Assembly (NCBI GenBank): GCA_964356335.1
Contig: CAYHHI010000067.1
Coordinates: 1-10,239, forward strand
DNA length: 10,239 nucleotides
Direction of reading: 5' to 3'
From: CAYHHI01 sp964356335
GTDB lineage: Bacteria > Arandabacterota > Arandabacteria > Arandabacterales > Arandabacteraceae
Shown here: in pieces, positions 1 to 7,193 of the stretch
Layout: every line of letters begins with the position of its first letter
Numbering within the stretch: position 1 is the stretch's first letter
Notes under the pieces: generated by a model
Seen by the model: only the letters and a program-made list of their open reading frames with translations
The model's database searches: none
What the model was told of the DNA's origin: nothing
Position numbers and translations under genes: made by a program

Positions 1-710
1 CCAATTGCTCCGTGGGCTATCAACACCTCATAGTATGGAGGGGGCGGCGGCTGGATCTTCTGGACGTCTCGATCCAAAATGGCAACCGGGTCGAGCACGG
101 AGGTGATTCGGACAACCTGAGCACCTCCGGACCCACAGATTGTATCACGACCCGCCCGCACTCCGAAAAAACTCCAGTAGCGGTGTGCTCCAGTTCCCGC
201 CGAATCCTTTGCCCCAGTCTGCGGCGTGAGGCCCTCATCCACTGTCTCCCTCAGCGGGAAGGCAGGCATCCCTGGGCGACTCGGCCAGCAGGCCCGATTA
301 TAGACGAAGGGCGCAGGACCATATCGCTTCGCCGATTCGACCTCGGGCCAGACCAGCCGCAACGTGTGCTTTTCGAAATACAGCGTCTCTGCAGGCTGCA
401 CACGCCCCCTCTCACGCAGGTGCGCGACCTCCAGCAAGTAGCAGAGGCTCGAATCCACAGCGGTCTCGGCAAGGACTCGGTACCTATAGAAGGCAGTTGG
501 CGAGTCTATATCGACATGTGCTGGCCTCCTGCTTGGCAGCGGCGTCCCCTCCGCTGAGTACCCAACTATCCACCAATCCCCTACTGCCCACTCAGGGACA
601 TAACCGTACGGGAATGCCGCGCTCTCGCCCACAGCGACATCGCGAACCATTCCTCCCGTCGAATTGAGAACGCACAGCAATGCAACATTCAGAAGGATGA
701 TCTTCTTCAT
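1..710 (-). CDS. Exported protein of unknown function, 3' end beyond window
   Basis: The minus-strand frame from the ATG at 710 stays open to the left edge: 236 codons read one by one without a stop, so the gene is partial. The N-terminus (MKKIILLNVALLCVLNSTGG) is a typical Sec signal peptide, so the product is probably exported. A GGAGG lies 9 nt upstream of the ATG, and the start is only 23 nt after the stop of the 964-aa exoprotein gene, so it is the third gene of that operon. The visible mature part is rich in Trp and Tyr (for example AVGDWWIVGY), shows alternating beta-strand-like hydrophobicity, and ends in a proline run before the edge. I recognise no domain. Function unknown; a cell-envelope or secreted role is inferred from the signal peptide and neighbours. 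A + strand frame over the same bases is rejected because it has no ribosome binding site and a low-complexity, Arg/Pro-rich product. Confidence 0.8.
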   Translation of the reverse strand, partial: MKKIILLNVALLCVLNSTGGMVRDVAVGESAAFPYGYVPEWAVGDWWIVGYSAEGTPLPSRRPAHVDIDSPTAFYRYRVLAETAVDSSLCYLLEVAHLRERGRVQPAETLYFEKHTLRLVWPEVESAKRYGPAPFVYNRACWPSRPGMPAFPLRETVDEGLTPQTGAKDSAGTGAHRYWSFFGVRAGRDTICGSGGAQVVRITSVLDPVAILDRDVQKIQPPPPPYYEVLIAHGAI

Positions 711-733
711 ACCCTCAGACCTCCGCGCCGAGA

Positions 734-3628
734 CTAGCGCAATACCAACACTTTCTTTGTCACGATGTCATCACCTATGCGCACCCTTGCAAAGTACAAA
801 CCGCAGCTAACATGACTACCATCCCGGCCGGTGCAGTCCCAGCGGCAGGCGATCCTCTTCCCGGGAACCTGTTCATCCAGCAAACGTGTCACGACCCGCC
901 CGTTGACATCAATTAGAACCACTTCAACATGTGCCGGTTCCGGAATAGAGACCCATATCTCAGTGCTTTGCAGTACAGGGTTCCGTGAGATCCTGACGTC
1001 TGGCACACGACCAACGGACACGCTACTCACGGTATCAACGGCGCAGCTGCCTGTCGAGATGATCGATCTCACCTTGTAATAATCTACATAGGGGTTTTCA
1101 ACGTTCAAGTATGCGGGAAGCCCATTTGTTGGGCTAGCAGCAAGGAAGCAGTCATCTGGATAGTCCCAGTAATTCCCGCTGGAATTGCCAGTCCACGAGC
1201 CCTGCTGTCCGCTCGGTGCCCCACTGGGGTACACCACGACATCACTAAAGGAGTACCATCTCTCCGTCGTTACGGTTCCGACGCCATCAGGGTCCAAGGA
1301 ATAATCTGCGAACCAAATGTGGATCTTGCCATCACAAATCAGATCTCCGCTCACTTCAGCAGTCGGTCTGTAGTCTACCTTGTATCTGTAAACAGGATAT
1401 GACGAGAAGCCAGTAGTAGAGAGGTCCACACCTGTCATATGCAATCCCCAAAGGCCGTCTCTAATGGTTTGCCTCAACCATTCCCAGAATTGCCCCGGCA
1501 ACACGGGCGAGGGATCAATCTCCTGAATACTCGAGTCGCCCCAGGCATCCTCCCAACACTCCGCGAGCAGTCCCTTCTGATCACCGATGCTGAAGTCGCC
1601 TCTGGGAAAGGCCGGCTCATCCTCATTGATTGCCGCCTTCGCCCACCCATCACAGTGTCCGTACCACGAATCTGGATCAGTGTTCCTGTGGTAAGCGTAC
1701 TCCCATGACCAGGGGAGCGTCATCAACGAGCACGCCTGACAGTAGTCCCACACAGGCCCCGGTAGATCATACAGGTTGGCCCATGTGTCGTCGTAACACG
1801 GCCACCACCACCCCGACCAAGGCTCGTTGCTCGCGCTTGCGCTATCTTTCCCCGCCCAGAAAACATCCACTGGCCCATAAACATTGTTGTTCTCGTTTGC
1901 TTCTTCGATGTCGGCGTCTGTATCCACCTGGACATACATGTGCCAGATATCAGCACTTGAAGCATACCGGTCGAACTGGCGCGTATAGGTCTGCCCCGCG
2001 CCCAGATAAGTTCGCGAAAAATAATAGTCGCCAGGCTGCCCTGGATCTGGTGGCCCCGGCAGATCCTCATAGAAATCAGTCAGAAAGAACCCATTCGCAG
2101 CTGATTCACCCTGATTCCGGATTGTCACCGTCACAGTTATGGGACTCCCAGCAACCGGATCCGGCGGAGTGAAATCCACGTCGTCCACTATGAGATCTGG
2201 TGGTGGTGGCGGCGTGTACTGCACAAACACGTAGGGCCCATACCCGCCGTTCTCCTTCGAATAGAAGGTCCTCCTGAATACATAGCCGAAGTTCTCCGAG
2301 CACTTCAGCATGACACCGTAGTTGGTGAAAGTCCCATCCACCCATTCCTGGACCATCTGCGTCACCGGCCAGTCCCGCTCTCCCTCACTGGACAGGACAT
2401 CGATGTACGAGTAGTAGGAGCTATATGGAACACCGTCATCCCAAGTAACATAATCTTCTATCCAGCTGTCAAGGATCCGATGGGTATAGACGCGCAGGTT
2501 GCTAGGACTGGGTTCCCAATCGCACACAAAAAGGCAAATGCATGCATATTCAATTGCTGACCCCAGGGGGATCGCATCTATATTGAATCTCAGGAGGGTC
2601 CGGAAGTTGTAATACATCTGATAGCTGTCCCACCCCACTATCAGGTATGAAGAAGACCCGGAGTTCTCGTAAGGATGGCCTGATGAAATCCATGCGTCGT
2701 CCGTCGGATCCAGCCACAGATATGCGCTCAGGACCACACTCGCCTCCTCATCAAAGGCTGTTCGCTGCACATCCATCGGTTTCATAGCCACTTCATAGCC
2801 ACCCCGTGTCTCAGCAGCGCCCCAACTGCTGGCAAGCAACACCTGATGGCTATCTTCATCTTCCAGGCGAGGGGGAGAAAGCTCTATGGCAAGCGGCCTG
2901 CGCTGGCTTCCTATGCTGATACTCACGGCCCCCTCCGGATCCTGGACCAAGAAGTCCTCCCTTGCCTGATGATTGCCATTTCCCTTCGTGAACTCAAGTA
3001 CCCACGCCATCGATGCCCCTGCATTGGATCTCAGAAGGTCCTTGCCCAGCCTCACGTCAGCCCGCAGCCCGTCCGGGGTTACTGTGAAGGCGAGGCCCAC
3101 CGGCGAGATGCTGTCGGCGAACACTATTCTGCTCCCATCGACCAGTACATTGGCCTCCAGCAGCCGGTGCCCTGGCAAACTGATGCGTGCGCTACCAAAT
3201 GCAATGCATCGGGGCGTGAGATAGACCGTGTCGCCCCCAGCTATCAGGCTGACCCTCAAAGTACCATGGTCGTCGGCTCCGAATATGCACTTCAGCCCAT
3301 TAGTAAGACAGCCCCATTCCCCACTATTGCCGCCGTTCAGTGCGACAACCCTTGTATCAATATCCCTCCAGACACCCCCATCCTTATAATGAAGTGGCGC
3401 GAGGGAGATGACGCGGCTGACACTGCCATCCGGACGTTCCTCCAAGCACTTGGAGAACCTAGTTCTCTTGTCCAAGATCTCGCTGTTCACTAGCCAATGT
3501 GTTGGTCTCGTGCGGGACTCCAGCACACCACCTCCTACGCCTCCCTCGGGACATGACACCACCGCCATGGCCGAGGCCAAAGCTCCAATGAGGACAGCCC
3601 CGACTCGCTGAGCCGCGCGTTTTGTCAT
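734..3628 (-). CDS. Secreted multidomain protein: DNRLRE, CARDB, transglutaminase-elicitor-like, FlgD-like C-terminus
   Basis: A 964-aa exoprotein from the ATG at 3628. I chose this start over the TTG at 3703 because it puts a signal peptide (MTKRAAQRVGAVLIGALASA) at the N-terminus, has GGAGG 11 nt upstream, and does not overlap the previous gene. A VVSC motif with Cys26 could be a lipobox. Domains in order (approximate residues): 40-260, a beta-rich region like that of DNRLRE/RHS-type exoproteins (HYKDGGVWRDIDT); 295-470, DNRLRE; 477-590, CARDB (begins PDLIVDDVDF, ends ANENNNVYG); 600-770, a region with WYGHCDGWAKAAI resembling the Cys motif of transglutaminase-elicitor proteins (Cys659); 880-964, a FlgD-like or type IX secretion C-terminal domain ending GLYFARVRIGDDIVTKKVLV. 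It probably acts at or outside the outer membrane. The first, second and last assignments are solid; the transglutaminase call is less so because His/Asp partners could not be fixed. It is the middle gene of a three-gene operon. Confidence 0.9.
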   Translation of the reverse strand: MTKRAAQRVGAVLIGALASAMAVVSCPEGGVGGGVLESRTRPTHWLVNSEILDKRTRFSKCLEERPDGSVSRVISLAPLHYKDGGVWRDIDTRVVALNGGNSGEWGCLTNGLKCIFGADDHGTLRVSLIAGGDTVYLTPRCIAFGSARISLPGHRLLEANVLVDGSRIVFADSISPVGLAFTVTPDGLRADVRLGKDLLRSNAGASMAWVLEFTKGNGNHQAREDFLVQDPEGAVSISIGSQRRPLAIELSPPRLEDEDSHQVLLASSWGAAETRGGYEVAMKPMDVQRTAFDEEASVVLSAYLWLDPTDDAWISSGHPYENSGSSSYLIVGWDSYQMYYNFRTLLRFNIDAIPLGSAIEYACICLFVCDWEPSPSNLRVYTHRILDSWIEDYVTWDDGVPYSSYYSYIDVLSSEGERDWPVTQMVQEWVDGTFTNYGVMLKCSENFGYVFRRTFYSKENGGYGPYVFVQYTPPPPPDLIVDDVDFTPPDPVAGSPITVTVTIRNQGESAANGFFLTDFYEDLPGPPDPGQPGDYYFSRTYLGAGQTYTRQFDRYASSADIWHMYVQVDTDADIEEANENNNVYGPVDVFWAGKDSASASNEPWSGWWWPCYDDTWANLYDLPGPVWDYCQACSLMTLPWSWEYAYHRNTDPDSWYGHCDGWAKAAINEDEPAFPRGDFSIGDQKGLLAECWEDAWGDSSIQEIDPSPVLPGQFWEWLRQTIRDGLWGLHMTGVDLSTTGFSSYPVYRYKVDYRPTAEVSGDLICDGKIHIWFADYSLDPDGVGTVTTERWYSFSDVVVYPSGAPSGQQGSWTGNSSGNYWDYPDDCFLAASPTNGLPAYLNVENPYVDYYKVRSIISTGSCAVDTVSSVSVGRVPDVRISRNPVLQSTEIWVSIPEPAHVEVVLIDVNGRVVTRLLDEQVPGKRIACRWDCTGRDGSHVSCGLYFARVRIGDDIVTKKVLVLR

Positions 3629-3659
3629 GAGCGCCTGTGCCTCCGTCCTTTCCTCTGCC

Positions 3660-4523
3660 TCAGTACTCCTCTCTGCTAGTGCCCTCTTTGTCCTCCCACT
3701 CAACGATTTCCCATCGCCCCTTCCCCCGGTTGAATCTTACTGTGAATTCTGCCGGCCCTTGAAATCGCCAAGATCTCCAGCCCCCGCGGCTGAATTCAAA
3801 AGAGCATAGGAGGTCTACCTGACAGGCTATTCTCCCGATCTCCTCGGCCTCTTCGCCAAGCTCCGCCTTAGTCAACTGCATGCCTGATACACTCAGGTCA
3901 ATCCCGCACAGCAGGTCAGTCGCGGTGCCCGAGCCAAACATCTTCTCGTGAATACGTACCTCTGTCATCTTATCCCAACTCCTGCCGCCAGAACCCCTTG
4001 AGCAACGATACCTGAAGTCTTCTGCAAGGCAATCAGCAAGCAGGTCGACATCCCGGGCATTGTAAGCACGCACCAGCTTGTACACAGGGCTCAGGGGATA
4101 AGCAACGACAACTGATACCGTGTTGGAACTGTCGGCAGGGACACCGCGCACCCAAGCAACGACCCTGTAATCGCAGGTCTCCCCTTCTGTAACCTCATGG
4201 TCCTTGTACCTATTGCTCCCTTGCGGTAGAAGACCCCTTGTGATCACAACAAAGGTCGCTTCATCCGACTTTCTCCTGGACACCTCGTACTCGGCGCTCG
4301 GCAGCCCTTCCGTCGCTCTCCAAACAAGATCTACCCCACCACGATACTCCGCTCCACCAGTCAGTACGATTCCCGCACGTGCCTCGCCGTCACGCATGTC
4401 TGCCGGGGGCTTCTGCCCCTGGATAGAGCTAGGCGGTTCCTTCACACACTGAACAACTGATAGCGACGCTATCGCACCCAAGACGCATACAACACGGCCC
4501 AATCCCGCCCAGGCACACATCAT
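3660..4523 (-). CDS. Exported protein with fibronectin-III-like and NTF2/SnoaL-like domains
   Basis: A 287-aa protein, first gene of the operon. AGGAGG sits 4 nt before the first ATG (4523) and 7 nt before the second (4520); initiation may be at the second, which has the more usual spacing. Residues 1-26 form a hydrophobic signal segment ending at Cys26 (SVVQC). The Gln at -1 is unusual for a lipobox, so lipidation is uncertain. Residues 50-142 fit a fibronectin type III fold, with a D-L-V-W strand near the start and a DYRVVAWVRG strand before the AYPLSP end. Residues 145-280 fit an NTF2/SnoaL-like fold: VYKLVRAYNARDVDLLADCL is the usual opening helix and the domain closes with GRWEIVEWED. 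The fold is known for small-ligand binding or structural roles; no catalytic residue is evident. The gene ends 31 nt before the ATG of the exoprotein gene. Confidence 0.85.
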   Translation of the reverse strand: MMCAWAGLGRVVCVLGAIASLSVVQCVKEPPSSIQGQKPPADMRDGEARAGIVLTGGAEYRGGVDLVWRATEGLPSAEYEVSRRKSDEATFVVITRGLLPQGSNRYKDHEVTEGETCDYRVVAWVRGVPADSSNTVSVVVAYPLSPVYKLVRAYNARDVDLLADCLAEDFRYRCSRGSGGRSWDKMTEVRIHEKMFGSGTATDLLCGIDLSVSGMQLTKAELGEEAEEIGRIACQVDLLCSFEFSRGGWRSWRFQGPAEFTVRFNRGKGRWEIVEWEDKEGTSREEY

Positions 4524-4531
4524 GCAACCTC

Positions 4532-4546
4532 CTTGAACCGCTCAAG
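4532..4546 (-). promoter_or_regulatory. Small hairpin abutting the ribosome binding site of the 287-aa gene
   Basis: On the minus strand CTTGA-GCGGT-TCAAG forms a perfect 5-bp stem. Its 3' arm overlaps the first two bases of the AGGAGG ribosome binding site (4533-4528). It could modulate access to the site; the stem is short and the role is inference. Confidence 0.3.
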
Positions 4547-4708
4547 TCACGCGATCTCTCACGCGAGCATCCTTCCGTCCTGGGGTACGTGCTCAAGCTC
4601 GCTCCCTCGTCGCGTTGCACCGAGCGGCCATCGCAGCGTACCGCCCCCCAGCAGACTTCATATGTGGCTGTCGTCTGCCCCGCGCCCACTTCCTGCCCGT
4701 TCAGCTGG

Positions 4709-4737
4709 ATTGTATTCTCGCATATGCCAGCTGTCAA
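4709..4737 (-). promoter_or_regulatory. Sigma70-type promoter of the secreted-protein operon, with overlapping inverted repeat
   Basis: On the minus strand TTGACA (4737-4732) is followed by exactly 17 nt and then TACAAT (4714-4709), one mismatch from the full consensus. The predicted start is near 4702, giving a leader of about 180 nt before the 287-aa gene. A perfect 7-bp inverted repeat, CAGCTGG at 4702-4708 and CCAGCTG at 4727-4733, brackets the -10 element and touches the -35, as an operator for a dimeric regulator would. Promoter function is inferred from the consensus match. A weak minus-strand open frame also crosses this site, but it lacks protein-like support. Confidence 0.6.
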
Positions 4738-4788
4738 CTGCTTTTCGCGACAGCGTGGGCGGCGCAATCCGTCCCCCTTCTAGGCCAG

Positions 4789-5016
4789 TTACCAGTCCAA
4801 CCCACCCCAAGCATCCATCGACTCCCTGTGGCCCACGCAGCCGAATAGCGACAGATCAATCCTCGGCACCTCAGTGGCAGCTCCCCAGTAAGCCAGCATC
4901 TGGCTCCATGCCTTGTCCGCATGGTGCTTCTCGTTGCGCACCGCGTCGTATCTAGTGGCGCCTCCCGGCAAGAGGCTCTTCATCACATCAGGGCAATCAA
5001 GAGACACCTCATGCAC
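4789..5016 (-). pseudogene. 3'-terminal relic of a phage terminase large subunit gene
   Basis: The 75-codon frame (GTG at 5016, stop at 4789) matches the C-terminus of the terminase gene at the right end of the window. Both contain LLPGG-x-TRYD-x-VRNEKHH followed by ADKAWSQMLAYW, which includes the third nuclease Asp of the RNase H-like domain, and both end with a short tail containing DAW. Bases 4885-4986 align without gaps to 9200-9301 with 14 mismatches by hand count, mostly at third codon positions. The ATPase domain and the first two nuclease aspartates are absent, and a stop (TGA) lies three codons before the GTG, so no functional terminase can be made. No convincing continuation was found in 5017-5300. 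It is a truncated relic of a second, diverged terminase gene. Confidence 0.8.
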
Positions 5017-5170
5017 AGGACGTCAGGACCACGATGGCGTACACGCATGTCTCGAACGGGGGCGGCAGCGCTGCGGGGAGCCCGGTGGGCATGGTCTAAA
5101 CACCTTGGCGAGACTGTTGCGGGGAAACCGCATTACGATCACCTTGCCACATGAAACCGCACCGAATCTG

Positions 5171-5199
5171 TTGAAAGCACCGGGCCGTGGTGGTAGGAT
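5171..5199 (+). promoter_or_regulatory. Candidate promoter of the TIR gene pair
   Basis: TTGAAA (5171-5176), 17 nt, then TAGGAT (5194-5199). The -35 has one mismatch and the -10 has two from consensus, with ideal spacing. The predicted start near 5206 gives a leader of about 95 nt. The rest of 5017-5300 shows no gene I can support. Confidence 0.4.
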
Positions 5200-5300
5200 A
5201 GCGCGCGTGGAGTGCCGACCCGTAGGGGAGTGACTGGGCGCCAATGAGCCTCCGCACGGAAAGGTGTACGCAATAGTTCGGCAGAAGGGGAGCGGCCGGG

Positions 5301-6314
5301 ATGCGTGAGAAGACAATCTTCATTTCCTACGTCTATGCGGACCGCGACGCGAACACGCTCGTTGGGATTGTTCAGCAGGTTGCAGCTGGACTGAGAAGGG
5401 TGAACATCGTTGACGGCCGGGCCCTGGACCTTCGCAAGGACTTCTCCGGGGAGATCTCGCAGTTCATCCGCGATCATTCTGATTGCCTAGTAGCTGTTCT
5501 CCTGCAAACCAGGACCGATGTCACGAACGTCGTATACGAGATCGGAGTTGCGATTGGTGCAGGAAAGGACCTCATACTCATTAGTGACGCTCTGGCGTGC
5601 ATACCCGCGATGCTTCGTGGCCGTGATGCCGTCATGTTCGACAGGACCGAAATCAACTGGCAGGAGCACTTCAGGGCGCGACTCGACCGTAAGATCCGAA
5701 CCTACCTCCAGGTTCCATCGGATCACTTGGTGGAGGACAAGATCAGGCGAAGGTATCTAGATGAGGAGCTTCGCCGCCTTCGGGATCGCCACTCTGTTGC
5801 AGTAGCCATTGAAACAATCCGCGTGGGGGATCTACGCAAAGCAAAAGCTCTACTTGAGAGGCTCATTGGCGGACAGCAGGGCAACGCTGACGCGCACTAT
5901 CTGCTCGCGGATACCCTGTACTTAATGGGGTGCGCTTGTGAGCACCCAGAGAATCGTGATGAGCTTTTCGCTCTGCAAATGTCCCACGCGGACGCGGCAC
6001 TTCAGATTGATCCCAAACATGTTCTTGCGCTCAACGTCAAGTCAAACGCAGAAATCCGGCTGGGCAGGTTCGATGAAGCCCGAGTGACCCTCGACAAGGT
6101 GCGACAGATGGACCCAGAGTTCTCCGTGGCTGTTTACAACTCTGCATGCCTACATGCGATTCTTGATGAGCGCGAGGCAGCACTTCGGGACCTGCGTGAG
6201 GCCATACGGAAGCAAGACATGTGGAAGCAGTTCGCGAAGGGGGATCCTGATTTCCTTAAGCTGAGATCGGATAGCGAGTGGTTGAGTATCGTGTACGACA
6301 TTAGCACGAGGTGA
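5301..6314 (+). CDS. TIR-like domain protein with C-terminal TPR repeats
   Basis: A 337-aa cytoplasmic protein; no signal peptide or membrane segment. AAGGGGAG lies 8 nt before the ATG. Residues 4-115 form a TIR-like alpha/beta domain: KTIFISYVYADRD matches the first TIR strand and loop, DCLVAVLLQT is a core strand, and TNVVYEIGVAIGAGKDLILI carries a conserved-type glutamate (E80) where TIR NADases have their catalytic Glu. Residues about 165-300 are helical repeats of TPR type (NADAHYLLADTLYLMG; LALNVKSNAEIRLGRFDEA; VAVYNSACLHAILDEREAAL), followed by a typical TPR-protein tail (DPDFLKLRSD). In known systems TIR domains cleave NAD+ or make cyclic-ADPR-type signals, and TPRs bind proteins. An NAD-consuming immune effector or signal maker is inferred. 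The fold might instead be a nucleoside-deoxyribosyltransferase-like or nucleotide-binding TIR-like domain. It lies 75 nt upstream of another TIR gene on the same strand, probably co-transcribed. Confidence 0.85.
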   Translation: MREKTIFISYVYADRDANTLVGIVQQVAAGLRRVNIVDGRALDLRKDFSGEISQFIRDHSDCLVAVLLQTRTDVTNVVYEIGVAIGAGKDLILISDALACIPAMLRGRDAVMFDRTEINWQEHFRARLDRKIRTYLQVPSDHLVEDKIRRRYLDEELRRLRDRHSVAVAIETIRVGDLRKAKALLERLIGGQQGNADAHYLLADTLYLMGCACEHPENRDELFALQMSHADAALQIDPKHVLALNVKSNAEIRLGRFDEARVTLDKVRQMDPEFSVAVYNSACLHAILDEREAALRDLREAIRKQDMWKQFAKGDPDFLKLRSDSEWLSIVYDISTR

Positions 6315-6389
6315 CCGCATAACCAGTGCGTCGACGGACATCGCTCCGGCGGCAAGCACGGCGCCACCACGCAGTGAAGGAGAGGCTGA

Positions 6390-7178
6390 GTGAAGTTGTT
6401 CCTTGCTTGGTCGGGTTCTCGTAGCCAGAAGGTAGCCACCGTACTCCGCCAGTGGCTGCCCGTGGTGCTACCGTACGTGAAGCCGTGGATGTCTGAGGAG
6501 GATATCGCCAAGGGTACACCTTGGAGTCCCGAACTCTGGAAGAACTTGAGGACAGCCAACTTCGGCGTGCTCTGCCTTGTTGCAGGCATGGCATCCAACC
6601 CCTGGGTGTTGTTCGAGGCCGGCGCACTCGCAGGCGGGCGTGCAAAGGACAGGGTAGCGCCGCTATTGGTGGGCATTGATGTGGACAGCCTGCCGCGCGC
6701 TCTGAGCGAGTTCCAGTGCGTGAGGCAACGCAAACAGGACGTGCTCCGGCTTCTCAGGCGCATTCAGCAGGTTTCACCAGGCGTGTCGACAACTGATGGC
6801 GACCTTACGAAGGCATTCGAGCGGAGCTGGCCAGCCGTAAGTCGTCGGCTTCGCGACATTCAACGGCTGGTGCCTTCCACCGAGGATCCTCCCCGAGCCC
6901 CTGCCGCGCCCAGCGGCGCCGCTACCTCTGAGTCAACCGAGCTAGACTCGCTGTCGAAGAAGATTCTGCTCCGCCTTGCGACAATGGTGTTTGCGAGCGA
7001 ATCAGCCTTTGGTATAAGCCTGCAGATTCCCAAGCCGATTCGGCTGATCAAGCTGAAGCTGTCGGACATGATTCCCCTTGGGCTCGTACACGCCACATCC
7101 GATGCCCTGGACCTCGCGTACTTCAGTATTACGCCTGCAGGGACGCGGCTGCTTCATCAGTTGGGTCTGTTATCATGA
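6390..7178 (+). CDS. TIR domain protein with C-terminal winged-helix-like domain
   Basis: A 262-aa cytoplasmic protein starting at GTG 6390, with AAGGAG about 8 nt upstream. Residues 1-110 are a clear bacterial TIR domain: KLFLAWSGSRSQKVATVLRQ (box 1), KPWMSEEDIAKGTPW, NFGVLCLVAG, and NPWVLFEAGALAGG with E76 at the catalytic Glu position, then VAPLLVGID and LSEFQ. A Pro/Ala-rich linker (about 160-185) leads to residues 186-262, which look like a winged-helix domain: LSKKILLRLA is helix 1, IRLIKLKLSDMIPLGLV the recognition region, and FSITPAGTRLLHQLG the typical wing and last helix. The TIR family cleaves NAD+; the C-terminal module may bind DNA or a partner and act as sensor, which is inference. 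It is the second gene of the TIR pair and converges on a minus-strand phage-like gene whose stop is 15 nt away. No terminator is seen. Confidence 0.88.
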   Translation: MKLFLAWSGSRSQKVATVLRQWLPVVLPYVKPWMSEEDIAKGTPWSPELWKNLRTANFGVLCLVAGMASNPWVLFEAGALAGGRAKDRVAPLLVGIDVDSLPRALSEFQCVRQRKQDVLRLLRRIQQVSPGVSTTDGDLTKAFERSWPAVSRRLRDIQRLVPSTEDPPRAPAAPSGAATSESTELDSLSKKILLRLATMVFASESAFGISLQIPKPIRLIKLKLSDMIPLGLVHATSDALDLAYFSITPAGTRLLHQLGLLS

Positions 7179-7193
7179 GTGTGCACAGACCAA

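Noticed and set aside
12..557. Long + strand open frame of 181 codons
   Set aside because: It lies opposite a better minus-strand gene with a signal peptide, ribosome binding site and operon spacing. Its own product is Arg/Pro-rich with no start signal.
1630..2172. + strand open frame of 180 codons
   Set aside because: It is a shadow of the exoprotein gene, opposite its CARDB and Cys-motif regions, with a Thr/Pro/Arg-rich product.
3629..3703. Upstream TTG start for the large exoprotein
   Set aside because: It would add 25 charged residues before a clear signal peptide and overlap the previous gene by 44 nt. The ATG at 3628 has GGAGG upstream.
4429..4767. Minus-strand open frame of 112 codons across the leader
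   Set aside because: It crosses the strong promoter and overlaps the 287-aa gene. It has no ribosome binding site and a Cys/Arg-rich, poorly protein-like end, although a short part reads passably.
5023..5477. Several minus-strand frames upstream of the terminase relic, examined as its missing 5' part
   Set aside because: A vague NSLAKVF-like resemblance to the NLATKF segment of the intact copy was seen, but the catalytic motifs are absent and the frames run antisense into the TIR gene.
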